Shown: one piece after another, positions 17,202-26,402 of the stretch
Layout: the number at the start of each line of letters is the position of its first letter
How positions within the stretch are numbered: the first letter of the stretch is position 1
Assembly (NCBI GenBank): GCA_020634375.1
Contig: JACKBX010000002.1
Location: 124,001 to 188,000, forward strand
Length of the DNA stretch: 64,000 nt
Direction of reading: 5' to 3'
DNA from: Ardenticatenaceae bacterium
GTDB lineage: Bacteria; Chloroflexota; Anaerolineae; Promineifilales; Promineifilaceae
The notes under the pieces: generated by a model
Databases searched by the model: none
What the model saw: the letters and a program-made list of their open reading frames with translations, nothing else
Told to the model about the DNA's origin: nothing
Program-made: the position numbers and the translations under genes

Positions 17202-18404
17202 CTAAGTGGACTTTAGCAACAAAGCACGATAGCCATGTTTTTTTCGATCATTCTTTTTATGGAAAGGGTGCGGTACGGCAAGCAGGCGAAAGATAAACGA
17301 GCTTTTGGCAGTTAGCAGCAGATGTCCTGGCTTGGAAACGGCCGTACTCAACCCAGCCCACAAATAATCCTCCCAGGGCACACCGGGGTCAGCTTCCGGG
17401 AATGCAATCACCCAATCATAGCTGCCGGGCAAATCCTGTATGGTAGGTATGTGATGCAAAGTGAGCTGCGCCGGATTCGCGCCGTGAACGATGAGATTGG
17501 CACGGCCGTTTTCCAAGCTCAACGCATCGCGTCCCGCCAAAGTCATGTGCTCGATTTTTTGTCCAAATTGACGGTGCAAATATAGCGGCATGTGCCCCTG
17601 ACCAGGATTCCACACCAATACACGACCACTGACCTGTTCATTTTTCAACAGACTCAACGCCAGCGTCGTCTGATGCCCCAACGTGTCAAACTCAGGCAAA
17701 TTATAAACCGTGCGCAGCGTAAACGTCTGCTTGCCCATTTTGAACGGGAATTGGCCGCGCATGTAAGGGTGCAACAGATCGGCTTCCTGTTCAACAATGG
17801 GCGGTTGCCCCTCCCCACCACGAAAATGAAAGACCGTGTGGCCTTTACCTCGCTCGGTAAAAGTAATCACACTGCCCTGTTGCTGCAACGTATTCGCTAG
17901 CCAATCCGCAAGCGGATTGACAATGACGATGGCGGCAAGCCCTCTCTCCGTCAACTGCCCGGCCATTTGCGCCAGCATATGCCGCAGCACCGGTTGCCCA
18001 GCCTTACCCGGTAAATTGGAGAGAATCAGGTCAAATGAGCCGGATATATATTGGAACGCAAGCCCGGCAACGGCCGTTACTCCTCCAATCTTGTTGCGGC
18101 GAGCATTCATTTGCGTAAAGGCGACCGCCAGCGCATCCCGGTCTTGCACAGTCAGCGCGATGTGCGGTGCAGCCTTCTTCACAGCCAGCCCCAACGTACC
18201 CACACCGCACCCCACGTCCAACGCAGACTGCACAGCTTGCAAATCAACCTCTTTGGCAATGGTTTTTAGCAGCAGCCGCGTGCCTACATCCACATCAAAA
18301 CTGCTAAACAACGATTGCGACAACGCCAACCGCAGCTCCTGTCGCATAAAACGGAATGTCACTTGTTTGTTGATGAAGTGAGAGAGAAAAGGTGTATCAG
18401 TCAT
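17202..18404 (-). CDS. Class I SAM methyltransferase, RsmC/RlmG-like two-domain type
   Basis: About 400 residues. The N-terminal half carries the SAM-binding motif ALDVGCGVGTLGL, an acidic VQDRDALAV turn and DLILSNLPGK in place of the NPPF motif that marks amino-group methylation of RNA bases. The C-terminal half looks like a second, degenerate methyltransferase fold lacking that signature, as in the duplicated RsmC/RlmG family, though in the opposite order. An rRNA guanine N2 target is plausible but unproven. The start at 18404 is used because the earlier ATG (18515) lies within the GT9 gene and reads through TTTCAC words. Confidence 0.7.
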   Translation of the reverse strand: MTDTPFLSHFINKQVTFRFMRQELRLALSQSLFSSFDVDVGTRLLLKTIAKEVDLQAVQSALDVGCGVGTLGLAVKKAAPHIALTVQDRDALAVAFTQMNARRNKIGGVTAVAGLAFQYISGSFDLILSNLPGKAGQPVLRHMLAQMAGQLTERGLAAIVIVNPLADWLANTLQQQGSVITFTERGKGHTVFHFRGGEGQPPIVEQEADLLHPYMRGQFPFKMGKQTFTLRTVYNLPEFDTLGHQTTLALSLLKNEQVSGRVLVWNPGQGHMPLYLHRQFGQKIEHMTLAGRDALSLENGRANLIVHGANPAQLTLHHIPTIQDLPGSYDWVIAFPEADPGVPWEDYLWAGLSTAVSKPGHLLLTAKSSFIFRLLAVPHPFHKKNDRKKHGYRALLLKST

Positions 18405-18437
18405 GTGAGTGAAATGTAAAACATGAAACGTGAAGGT
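18405..18437. repeat. GTGAAAC-type word array between GT9 and methyltransferase genes
   Basis: GTGAAAT, GTAAAAC, ATGAAAC and GTGAAGG words fill most of the 43-base gap between two same-strand genes. Confidence 0.6.
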
Positions 18438-18447
18438 TTTTGACGCC

Positions 18448-19572
18448 TCACGCGGTTTCCTTTGCCAATAGCCTATCAGCCGCCGCAATTGCCTCTTCCA
18501 CAGACACACCGTCATCCCAGGTAAATGGTGTGCTAACGGCCGTTTCCGACGCCAACGAGATCACTCTGCCTTGCGGTGCAAACGGGCCAGACAATCGAGG
18601 GTCGCTAGGGCCAAAAATCGCCAAAGTAGGGCAGCCCGTTGCCGCAGCAATGTGCGTTGGCCCGGCATCATTGCCTACGTACAAATCGGCCACTTCACAC
18701 AATGCCCCTACTTCCCCCAAGCTGACTGTCCCCGTCAGGTCTGTCACCGGCTGCGACATCATTCCAGCAAGTGCCGTCGCCACTGTCCGGTCAGACTTTG
18801 CCCCCACCAACACCACCCGCGCTCCATGTCGCCGCGCTAGATAATTCCCCAATCGCGCAAACCGCGTCAGCGGCCATCGCTTCTGCTCATCCGTCACAAG
18901 CGGATTGTGCCCCCCGCCCGGATGCAGCACCGCCAACGGCACATCCCCCAACCAATCTACTTCTTCCACCAAGCGAGCGGTAACGGCCGTGCGTGCCTGG
19001 TCAGGTGGATAAAACTCCATGCGCCCCCTTTGCACAATTAACTGGGGGTCAATGTGCAACCCGTAAGCCAGCGATAGGTAAATCTCTGCCTCGTGGTGAA
19101 CCTCGGGGATAGGCTGGATGGGCATGGTGTGGCTAAAGCCACGGCCGTTTACGTCCAGGCCAATGCGCTGCGGAATCCCTGCACGCCAGGCAACATATGC
19201 CAACCAACTAGAGCGGCTGGGAACAATACAAGTATCATATGCTTCGGCACGAACACGCTCAATAAAGGCGCGAAGTTCGCTGCGATTCGCTCCACTCAAC
19301 CCAGCCTCGCCAGCAGGTATCAGCTCAGTAATGCGTGGATTTCCAGCAACGGCCGGTCGCGCCCATTGGCTCACGGCCCAATCAAACTGCGTATCTGGGT
19401 ACGCCTCATTTAACACAGCCAGCAGAGGTGTGGTCAGCATCACCTGGCTAACACAACAAGGTTTGAGAATCAGTGCTTTCTTGGGTGTGGTGAAACTGCG
19501 CCGCCCGCGCATATCGAAAAACAAGTGTGCCAACCGAGCAGCGGCAGTAGTCAAAGTTGTTTCACGAAGCAT
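18448..19572 (-). CDS. Glycosyltransferase family 9 (heptosyltransferase-like)
   Basis: 374 residues with the two Rossmann halves of GT9. The N-terminal half starts KKALILKPCCVSQVMLTTPLL (split by a variable loop), and the C-terminal donor site reads VLHPGGGHNPLV and YVGNDAGPTHIAAATGCP, the most conserved GT9 stretch. GT9 members transfer heptose or other sugars to surface glycans. No other LPS gene is present, so a different envelope glycan is the likely acceptor. The methyltransferase gene follows 43 bases downstream. Confidence 0.9.
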   Translation of the reverse strand: MLRETTLTTAAARLAHLFFDMRGRRSFTTPKKALILKPCCVSQVMLTTPLLAVLNEAYPDTQFDWAVSQWARPAVAGNPRITELIPAGEAGLSGANRSELRAFIERVRAEAYDTCIVPSRSSWLAYVAWRAGIPQRIGLDVNGRGFSHTMPIQPIPEVHHEAEIYLSLAYGLHIDPQLIVQRGRMEFYPPDQARTAVTARLVEEVDWLGDVPLAVLHPGGGHNPLVTDEQKRWPLTRFARLGNYLARRHGARVVLVGAKSDRTVATALAGMMSQPVTDLTGTVSLGEVGALCEVADLYVGNDAGPTHIAAATGCPTLAIFGPSDPRLSGPFAPQGRVISLASETAVSTPFTWDDGVSVEEAIAAADRLLAKETA

Positions 19573-19622
19573 TCAAATTGCACCAGTGGTCGCTAAACGG
19601 ATAACAGATAACCGTTTACGAT

Positions 19623-20258
19623 TTACGGATTTCCAACAGTAATCAGCTCTTTAATGGCCTCAAATTTTGCCGGGCCAATGCCAGAAACATTCATAATATC
19701 GTCAACGGTCGTAAAAAGCCCGTTTTCCTCACGATAATCCAGGATTTTCTGCGCCGTGCTGGGGCCAATACCCGGCAGCGTATCCAATTCTGCCACGCTG
19801 GCCGTGTTCAAATTGAGCAATCCTCCGGCAGTGCTGCCCGCCTCTGTATCCGGTGCAGCAGCAGGGATGGCAGTTGGCGAGATAATGAGGGTTTGGAGAA
19901 CGGCCGTTTCCTCACCCACTTCCGGCACATACACCTGCATTCCGTCTTGCAAAGGCTGCGCCAAATTCACAAAATCCGCTGCTGCGGCTGCTTCCAAACC
20001 ACCAGCCGCTGTTAGCGCATCTTGTACCAGGCTGCCCGGCGGCAGTTCGTACACACCTGAGACCATAACCTGCCCATTCACGTAAACGTGCAGCGGGCCG
20101 GGCGTCGCCGTTGCTTGCGGCATTGCCGTGGGCAGCGGCGGCACAATTTCAATGGGTGCTGGCATCTGCCGTTTCGCCAATGTGACACCCCCAGCTCCTA
20201 AAACGACCCCTAACAACAAACCAACAAGGATTCCTGCCAACTGGCTGTTTCTTTTCAT
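19623..20258 (-). CDS. ComEA-like SLBB plus helix-hairpin-helix DNA-binding protein
   Basis: 211 residues. An N-terminal membrane anchor (LAGILVGLLLGVVLGAGG), a Pro/Thr-rich spacer, an SLBB domain (about 55-115, HVYVNGQVMVSGVYELPPG) and two helix-hairpin-helix motifs (LNLNTASVAELDTLPGIGP, then ASGIGPAKF-like VSGIGPAKF) follow the ComEA plan. ComEA binds incoming DNA during natural transformation. A GGAGGAG lies 5 bases before the ATG. ComEC is not in the window. It follows rtcB on the same strand across a stem-loop. Confidence 0.9.
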   Translation of the reverse strand: MKRNSQLAGILVGLLLGVVLGAGGVTLAKRQMPAPIEIVPPLPTAMPQATATPGPLHVYVNGQVMVSGVYELPPGSLVQDALTAAGGLEAAAAADFVNLAQPLQDGMQVYVPEVGEETAVLQTLIISPTAIPAAAPDTEAGSTAGGLLNLNTASVAELDTLPGIGPSTAQKILDYREENGLFTTVDDIMNVSGIGPAKFEAIKELITVGNP

Positions 20259-20274
20259 GGTTACTCCTCCACAA

Positions 20275-20311
20275 CAAGAACGAGAGGAGGGAACATCCCC
20301 TCCAGTTCTTG
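20275..20311 (-). terminator. Stem-loop between rtcB and the ComEA-like gene
   Basis: CAAGAAC (20275-20281) pairs with GTTCTTG (20305-20311) and GGAGGG with CCCTCC inside. There is no U-run, so it may attenuate or process the transcript rather than end it. Confidence 0.45.
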
Positions 20312-20328
20312 CCCTAATCTTTAAGTCC

Positions 20329-21777
20329 TTATCCCTTCACAACGGCAGCGGGCACAATTCGTGCTACCTTTTTAGCAATGCCCGCATTGTGCACCACCTC
20401 AATCACACGATCTACATCTTTGTAGGCGGTAGGCGCTTCTTCAGCCAACCCGGCCATGCTGCCCGCCCGCACGTGAATGCCACCCGCCTCTAGCTCTTCG
20501 CGCAGATCGCTGCCGCGAATGGTACGCTTGGCCTGGCTGCGGCTCATGGTACGCCCCGCCCCGTGACAGGTAGAGCCAAAACTTTGCGCCATCGATCCCT
20601 CTGTACCCACCAACACCCAACTGGCTGTGCCCATAGAGCCAGGCACGAGCACGGGCTGACCAATATCACGGTAAACGTCGGGCAATACAGGGGAGCCGGG
20701 GCCAAAAGCGCGGGTGGCGCCTTTGCGATGCACACATAGGTCAATGGCACGGCCGTCCACTTCATGCGTCTCAATTTTCGCCATGTTATGCGCAATGTCA
20801 TACACCTGATACACCGTTGTCCGATGCACTTTACCACGCAATGCCTCCTCAAAACTGCGGCGAATGAGGAAGGTCAACACCTGACGGTTCACAAAAGCGT
20901 AGTTGGCTGCGGCCTTCATTGCCGCCAGGTAATCCTGCCCTTCCGGGCTGCTGAGAGGGGCACAAACCAGTTCGCGGTCAGGTAAATGGATGCTGTATTT
21001 ATGAATGACGGTTTGAAAGCGCTTGACGTAATCGGTGCAAACCTGGTGGCCGAAACCGCGTGAACCACAGTGAATTTGCGCCACAATCTGGCCGGGGAAT
21101 AATCCCATGCGCTGCGCGGCTTGTTCGTCAAATATCTCGTCCACCACATCTACTTCAATGAAGTGATTCCCCGCGCCCAACGTGCCAATCTGGTCCATGC
21201 CGCGTTTTTTGGCGCGGTCACTTACTTTGGCGGGGTCGGCTCCTGCGAGACGGCCGTTCTCTTCCGTGCACTCCAAATCCATCTCGGTGGCATAGCCATT
21301 TTGCAAGGCCCAACGGCCGCCTTCAACGAGCAGTCTGTCCAATTCACGCCGATTCAACCGCACTTCCCCGCCACGCCCCACACCACTGGGGCAGTTCGCT
21401 TGCAGCGCCGAGGCCAGCCGATCCAGGTGTGGCTTCACCGCCTCATACTCCAAATGGCTGGCAAGCAAACGCACGCCACAGTTAATGTCGTAGCCAACGC
21501 CACCAGGGGAAATAACGCCATCAGGCAGTTCGGTGGCGATAACGCCGCCGATGGGAAAGCCATATCCCTGGTGAATATCGGGCATTGCCAGAGCATATTT
21601 CACAATGCCGGGAAGCGTGGTCATGTTGACAAGCTGCTCCAAGCTCTTATCGTCCAGGGCCATCGCCAGCAGTTCGCCATCTGCATAAAAACGGGCAGGC
21701 ACACGCATATCGTAGCGGTGGCTTTGTGGAATTTCGTGAATATAGGGGGTGATACGCTTAAAATCACTGCGTTTCAT
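20329..21777 (-). CDS. rtcB: RNA-splicing ligase RtcB
   Basis: A GTP-dependent 3'-phosphate/5'-OH RNA ligase, 482 residues, of normal length. Mn-binding residues lie in GYDINCGVR (D97, C100) and LGAGNHFIEV, and the guanylylated His is in the conserved CVHRKGATRAFGPG segment. A strong AGGAGAG precedes the ATG. The archease gene lies directly upstream on the same strand, the classic pairing: archease speeds guanylylation and turnover of RtcB. No split tRNA gene is visible here, so a role in RNA repair is as likely as tRNA splicing. Confidence 0.97.
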   Translation of the reverse strand: MKRSDFKRITPYIHEIPQSHRYDMRVPARFYADGELLAMALDDKSLEQLVNMTTLPGIVKYALAMPDIHQGYGFPIGGVIATELPDGVISPGGVGYDINCGVRLLASHLEYEAVKPHLDRLASALQANCPSGVGRGGEVRLNRRELDRLLVEGGRWALQNGYATEMDLECTEENGRLAGADPAKVSDRAKKRGMDQIGTLGAGNHFIEVDVVDEIFDEQAAQRMGLFPGQIVAQIHCGSRGFGHQVCTDYVKRFQTVIHKYSIHLPDRELVCAPLSSPEGQDYLAAMKAAANYAFVNRQVLTFLIRRSFEEALRGKVHRTTVYQVYDIAHNMAKIETHEVDGRAIDLCVHRKGATRAFGPGSPVLPDVYRDIGQPVLVPGSMGTASWVLVGTEGSMAQSFGSTCHGAGRTMSRSQAKRTIRGSDLREELEAGGIHVRAGSMAGLAEEAPTAYKDVDRVIEVVHNAGIAKKVARIVPAAVVKG

Positions 21778-21860
21778 CGTACTCTCCTAACCTGGACAAG
21801 CCAGAAAAGAATTTAACGCAAAGACACAAAGATGGAAAGAGGCAAAGAAAGAGAGAGTGA

Positions 21861-21905
21861 CAAGTTTGCAAGTCATTTACTTGCCTCTTGCACTTGCCAC
21901 TTACC
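21861..21905. repeat. ACTTGC / GCAAGT word cluster between archease and rtcB
   Basis: Variants of GCAAGT, ACTTGCC and TTGCAC recur about six times in 45 bases. Confidence 0.5.
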
Positions 21906-21910
21906 TTTCC

Positions 21911-22324
21911 TCATACGTCAAAAACAATAGTCACTTCCAGCCCTACTTCTGTAGAGGCGATTGCCAGATTGTGGTAGGTAACGGCCTTGATGTGCTTTTG
22001 CAATTCGGAGGCACGTCCACCGCGCACAGTAGCGGTCAGGGTCGTATCTGTCACATGCTGAAGCTGGCAGTGAGGGAAAACTAGCTGCTCCATCTCTGCC
22101 CAATAAGCCAGTTCGCCGAGCCACTCCACTAGCAACGATTCGGCATCGTAGGCTTCCAGGGTGAAGTGACGTTCTTCATCTTGGGAAAGGGCGTGCAAAT
22201 CAGCAACCATGAGGCTGTTCATGGCGGCGGCGGCATGCAGCAGCAGTTGACTAAGGGAACGGCCGTACACGCGCACCGCCCAATCAGCCGTATGATCCAC
22301 AACCTCAAATTGCTTGTCAGACAT
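21911..22324 (-). CDS. Archease (RtcB activator)
   Basis: 137 residues when started at the ATG at 22324 (GGGGT 5 bases upstream). An earlier ATG adds 24 residues unlike the family. VVDHTADWAVRVYG near the start, the KAVTYHNLAI segment and the terminal FDV match archease; the last Asp and the HTAD residues are the metal and activation site. It is encoded just before rtcB, with which it works. Confidence 0.95.
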   Translation of the reverse strand: MSDKQFEVVDHTADWAVRVYGRSLSQLLLHAAAAMNSLMVADLHALSQDEERHFTLEAYDAESLLVEWLGELAYWAEMEQLVFPHCQLQHVTDTTLTATVRGGRASELQKHIKAVTYHNLAIASTEVGLEVTIVFDV

Positions 22325-22420
22325 TATTATTACCCCATAAATGAACCGCACATTACAGGCAAGATCATTGTAACACGGCCGTTTCTCAATGGGCAACGCG
22401 AACTAGAAAAGAGGCAACCG

Positions 22421-23023
22421 TCAATCGTAAATTGCTAGTGTGTTCAAGAGGGTTTGCAAGTGCTCATGATTGCAGTAATCATCTTCGCTGGCATCCACAC
22501 GCAAAACGGGCACGGCCGTTTCCCCCGCCAGCCAGTCCTCCACCAACTTCGCAAGCTGGGCCAGGTCTTCTACACGGGCAATCTCTAACGGCCGTCCCCG
22601 CATTTCATAGCGGCGCACCACCACCTCCAACGGGGCCGTCAGGTAAATGAACAAATCTGGTGGGGGCAGCGCAGCCCGCAATGTGCGATACAGGCGCTCG
22701 CAAAGCGCAAACTCCGCGTCCGTCAGATACCCTTTGTGGTGAAACTGCTGCGTAAAACCGTAGAAGTCCAGTTCCAGACCACCATCAATCAAAGCGGTTT
22801 CCGCCTGTTGGCGTAGCATCCGCTCTTGTTCGGCACGATAGAGCAAGTAGTCTATCTGATTGGGCAATGCGTAGCGTTGCAAATTATTGGCGAATGGGTG
22901 TTGGAACGGCCGTTCCTCATGCTGCTCCAGTCCCGTAACAAACGACCCGGCGCGGGCTAATGCCTGCACCAGCGTTGTCTTCCCCACCCCAGAATTCCCC
23001 ACAACCGCAATCAGTCGTCCCAT
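22421..23023 (-). CDS. Deoxynucleoside kinase (dNK family)
   Basis: A nucleotide salvage enzyme of 200 residues that phosphorylates deoxynucleosides. P-loop GNSGVGKTT (9-17), an acidic/aromatic substrate segment (LEQHEERPF; QIDYLLYRAEQERML) and the FIYLTAPLEVVVRRYEMRGR block with its LID arginines are family marks. The preferred base cannot be told. It begins 8 bases after the histidine kinase stop, so it belongs to that transcript, though no functional link is obvious. Confidence 0.88.
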   Translation of the reverse strand: MGRLIAVVGNSGVGKTTLVQALARAGSFVTGLEQHEERPFQHPFANNLQRYALPNQIDYLLYRAEQERMLRQQAETALIDGGLELDFYGFTQQFHHKGYLTDAEFALCERLYRTLRAALPPPDLFIYLTAPLEVVVRRYEMRGRPLEIARVEDLAQLAKLVEDWLAGETAVPVLRVDASEDDYCNHEHLQTLLNTLAIYD

Positions 23024-23031
23024 TCACCCCT

Positions 23032-24132
23032 CTAGCTCTTCGGTAGTTGCATGACAAAGGTGCTGCCCTGCCCCACGCCTGCGCTGGATACCGTAACTTG
23101 TCCCTCATGCGCCCCAGCGATGGCTTGCACAATTGCCAGCCCCAACCCTACGCCTCCATTGTCACGGCTGCGAGCGCTGTCCGCCCGATAAAACCGGTCA
23201 AAAACGTAGGGGGTCTGCGCCGGGTCAATGCCTGCACCGGTATCACGCACACAGATTTCGCAGCCCTCAGCCGTTTGCTGCACGCTTACCGTCACCGTTC
23301 CGCCTGCGGGAGTATGTGTCAGGGCGTTATTCAGTAAATTATTTACCGCCTGGCGGATACGGGCCGGATCAACCATTTGCTGTGGCGGCGCACCCAATAG
23401 CTCAATGCGCAATTCCACTTTTTGTTCGGCAGCAAGAGATTTGAAGGTAACGGCCGTATCCTTCACCAAAACCGCCATATCCGTCATTTGCTTGTGCATA
23501 GGCAACTGCTGCGCCTCTGCCAGCGCCAACTCGTGCAAATCATTTACCAGCGTCGTCAAATGCTGAGTCTGATCCAGCAAACGCGCAATCTCCTCCGGCT
23601 GCAATGGGTAGACCCCATCCAAAATCGCCTGCAAATTCCCTTGCAGCACATGCAAAGGATGGCGCAGTTCATGGGCCACATCCGCCAACAAATTGCGGCG
23701 CAGTGTTTCTGCCTGCTGCAAGCGCCCCGCCATCTGATTAAAAGAGTGTGCTACCGCCATAATTTCCTGGCTGCCCCGCTCCGGCACACGATACGCCAAG
23801 TCTTGTGATGCAATGGCCTTCGCTCCCGTTTCCAACTCTTGCAGCGGCGATGTCAGCGAACGACTGAGCAAAACGCCAGCCAAAATACCAAGCAGAGAAA
23901 TGGTGACAAAAGAACGCACAAAATACCGCTCGATGAAAAGCTCTATCCGTGTACTCAATTCTGCCTGCACGTCTGGAGGAATGTAATCAATGATATCTTC
24001 TAATCCCTGCCGGGACTCCGGCTCAGGCACAGCCCCAACTTTTACCGACACAAAAAAGGTAATAGGCAGCAAGACAATAAACAGCATCACTCCAGCAATC
24101 ACTAAAGCAAAACGCACCCACAGACGGTTCAT
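23032..24132 (-). CDS. Sensor histidine kinase (HAMP, HisKA, HATPase)
   Basis: 366 residues: TM1 (about 8-30), a short extracytoplasmic loop, TM2 (about 72-91), HAMP (about 92-145), HisKA with H154 in DVAHELRHPLHV, and an ATP domain with NNLLNNALTH, DTGAGI and GVGLGLAI. The H-box has ELRHPL instead of the usual ELRTPL. It starts 3 bases after the response regulator stop, so the pair is a classic two-component operon. The ABC exporter encoded upstream on the same strand is the likely target or cue source, as in antibiotic or envelope stress modules. Confidence 0.94.
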   Translation of the reverse strand: MNRLWVRFALVIAGVMLFIVLLPITFFVSVKVGAVPEPESRQGLEDIIDYIPPDVQAELSTRIELFIERYFVRSFVTISLLGILAGVLLSRSLTSPLQELETGAKAIASQDLAYRVPERGSQEIMAVAHSFNQMAGRLQQAETLRRNLLADVAHELRHPLHVLQGNLQAILDGVYPLQPEEIARLLDQTQHLTTLVNDLHELALAEAQQLPMHKQMTDMAVLVKDTAVTFKSLAAEQKVELRIELLGAPPQQMVDPARIRQAVNNLLNNALTHTPAGGTVTVSVQQTAEGCEICVRDTGAGIDPAQTPYVFDRFYRADSARSRDNGGVGLGLAIVQAIAGAHEGQVTVSSAGVGQGSTFVMQLPKS

Positions 24133-24135
24133 ACC

Positions 24136-24828
24136 TTATTTCCTAATCTCCAGGCGGTAACCAACGCCGTACACAGTTTGGATGTAGGTGGGATCACGCG
24201 GATCAGGCTCGATTTTGCGGCGCAGGTTGCGCATGTGGCTGTCCAATGTGCGCTCCAGCCCTTCGTAATCTGTGCCCAGCCCTTTGCGGATAAGTTCGGC
24301 GCGAGTGAAGACATACCCTGCCTGCTCCATCAGCACACGCAGCAGGTTAAATTCAGTAGGTGTCAGGTCTGCCAAGTCTCCTTTAACGCGCACTTCGCGC
24401 CGCCCCAAATCCATTTCCAATTCCCCAGCGCGTAACATTTGCGGTTCTTGCACGCCGGGAGCACGCAGCCGCGCCCGCACTCGTGCAACTACTTCGCGGG
24501 GATTGTAGGGCTTGGTCACGTAATCGTCTGCGCCCATCTCTAGCCCTACAATTTTGTCGGTGTCTTCCACGCGAGCAGTGAGCATAATGATGGGGATGGC
24601 CGCCAGCGCCGTGTCGCTGCGCATGAGGCGTGTGATTTGCCAGCCATCCATGCCGGGCAGCATTAAGTCCAGCAGGATGAGGTCTGGTTTTTCGCGGCGT
24701 AGGGTGTGCACGGCCGTTTCCCCCTCATAGGCCACCAACACCTCATAGCCAGCCTGCTCTAAATACGCCCGCATCAGGCGCACGACTTCGCGGTCATCGT
24801 CAACAACCAGAATTCGCTGTGTTACCAT
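24136..24828 (-). CDS. OmpR/PhoB-family response regulator
   Basis: 230 residues. The receiver domain carries the acidic DDD (10-12), phospho-acceptor D54 in LLDLMLPGMDG, the Thr in MLTAR and the Lys in VTKPYNP. The C-terminal winged helix (about 133-228) has TPTEFNLLRVL and the YGVGYRLE end. It is partnered with the kinase that follows immediately and lies just downstream of the exporter genes. Confidence 0.95.
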   Translation of the reverse strand: MVTQRILVVDDDREVVRLMRAYLEQAGYEVLVAYEGETAVHTLRREKPDLILLDLMLPGMDGWQITRLMRSDTALAAIPIIMLTARVEDTDKIVGLEMGADDYVTKPYNPREVVARVRARLRAPGVQEPQMLRAGELEMDLGRREVRVKGDLADLTPTEFNLLRVLMEQAGYVFTRAELIRKGLGTDYEGLERTLDSHMRNLRRKIEPDPRDPTYIQTVYGVGYRLEIRK

Positions 24829-24870
24829 ACCTGATTCAAGATTAGTTCAATCTCAAAAGTTGAACCAATC

Positions 24871-25074
24871 TCACTCATCTCCATAATACCGGTGCAACGC
24901 CCATTCTATCCCTTTCAGGACAAGATAGGGAATCACAATCAACATTGCACCACCCAGCAGGATGGGAACGGCCGTCAACAAAGCCACTGGCCCATAAACC
25001 AAGGCAATGACCAATCCACCAACTACAACCAGTGTAAACAGAACCATCCACAGATACGGCCGTTCATCCCTCAT
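24871..25074 (-). CDS. Small two-helix membrane protein in the exporter operon
   Basis: 67 residues with hydrophobic helices at about 9-29 and 32-54 and a charged tail HRYYGDE. The family is not recognised. It sits 16 bases past the permease stop and 42 before the regulator gene, so it may be an accessory of the exporter or of the sensor. Confidence 0.6.
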   Translation of the reverse strand: MRDERPYLWMVLFTLVVVGGLVIALVYGPVALLTAVPILLGGAMLIVIPYLVLKGIEWALHRYYGDE

Positions 25075-25090
25075 TCTTCACCCCTCACCC

Positions 25091-26308
25091 TTACTCATAC
25101 CGCAGCGCCTCAATCGGACGCAGCCCCGCTGCCCGCCACGCCGGATACACGCCAAACACCAGCCCCACACCGGCGGCAAAACCCGTCGCCAGTAAAATCG
25201 TGCCTGCATCCAACACCGCCTCCAAATCCAGCGCATTCCCCGCCACAACAGAGATACTCCAACCCAGCAAAATCCCCAACACGCCGCCAATCACACTCAG
25301 CAGCACCGATTCCAGCAAAAACTGCGCCAAAATATCCCGCTTCAACGCGCCAATCGCCTTGCGAATACCGATCTCCCGTGTGCGTTCGGTCACACTCACC
25401 AGCATGATATTCATAATACCAATGCCGCCCACCACCAGCGAAATCCCGGCAATCGCCCCCAAAAACGCCGTCAGCGTCGCCGTCACCGTGTCAATTGTCG
25501 AAAGCAAATCCGCCTGGCTGAGCAAGCGGAAGTCATCTTCCGAGGTATAGGCAATATCGTGGTGCATTCGCAGCACATCTGTAATCTGTTCCATCGCCGC
25601 GTCAGAATTATCGGCCGTACTCGACTGCGCAATAATCGTGGATACCGCCTTCTCGCCGCTGCGCGTGCGCGAAGGGTACAGGCGGCTCTGCGCCGTCGTC
25701 AAAGGGATAAACACATTTTGGTCTGTATCGCTAAAAGCGCTTCCCGATTCCGCCAACACACCCACCACCGTATAGCTAACGCCATTAATTTTGACTGAAT
25801 TGCCCACCGGATACGCATCTTCAAACAAGTCGGTAGCGATTTCCGCGCCCAGCACAGCCACCCGCGCCTGCGTGTCCAAATCGGTCTGCGTCAGGCCATC
25901 GCCGGCCGCAAAATCTTCCAAGTTATTCACCACAAAATAGTTCGCCGTCACTCCGGATACGGTAACGCGGCTAGCATTGCCGCCAAACACCACTTCCTGC
26001 GTACCCTGCACCCCGGCGGAAACGGCGCTCAACGCGGGCACGTTCAATGGATCGGCCAGCGCTTCCATATCGCTGACACTCAATGCCTGATAGCCGTCGC
26101 TGTTATCAAAATCGGTGGTGACATAGATGAGGTTACTGCCAATGGCCTGAATTTCGCCAGTCACAGAGGCGTTCACGCCATTGCCCAACGACACCAGCGC
26201 AATCACGGCCGCAACGCCAATAATCACGCCCAACATCGTCAACACCGCCCGCAATTTGTTCGCCAGCAAACTATCTAGCGCCGTCAAAAAACTTTCCGTC
26301 AAATTCAT
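25091..26308 (-). CDS. ABC transporter permease, MacB/FtsX type
   Basis: 405 residues: an N-terminal helix (NKLRAVLTMLGVIIGVAAVIALVSLG), a large extracytoplasmic MacB-PCD domain (about 45-270) and three C-terminal helices with the coupling RTREIGIRKAIGA stretch. Unlike MacB proper, no ATPase domain is fused; the separate ATPase is encoded directly upstream. With the two adaptor proteins it should form a tripartite-like mechanotransmission exporter for peptides, lipids or antibiotics. Confidence 0.93.
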   Translation of the reverse strand: MNLTESFLTALDSLLANKLRAVLTMLGVIIGVAAVIALVSLGNGVNASVTGEIQAIGSNLIYVTTDFDNSDGYQALSVSDMEALADPLNVPALSAVSAGVQGTQEVVFGGNASRVTVSGVTANYFVVNNLEDFAAGDGLTQTDLDTQARVAVLGAEIATDLFEDAYPVGNSVKINGVSYTVVGVLAESGSAFSDTDQNVFIPLTTAQSRLYPSRTRSGEKAVSTIIAQSSTADNSDAAMEQITDVLRMHHDIAYTSEDDFRLLSQADLLSTIDTVTATLTAFLGAIAGISLVVGGIGIMNIMLVSVTERTREIGIRKAIGALKRDILAQFLLESVLLSVIGGVLGILLGWSISVVAGNALDLEAVLDAGTILLATGFAAGVGLVFGVYPAWRAAGLRPIEALRYE

Positions 26309-26328
26309 TGTTGTTCTCCAAAAGCATT

Positions 26329-26402
26329 TCAGCTAATCAGCATTTCAGCCTGTCAGACTGACTAGCTGATTGCCTGACTAGCTGACTAGCTCACTAATCA
26401 GC
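26329..26402. repeat. CAGCTAATCAG / CTGACTAG word array
   Basis: About eight copies of GACTAGCTGA-like words between the permease and ATPase genes; the array also encodes the last residues of the ATPase. A related array lies at 58767-58812. Confidence 0.65.
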
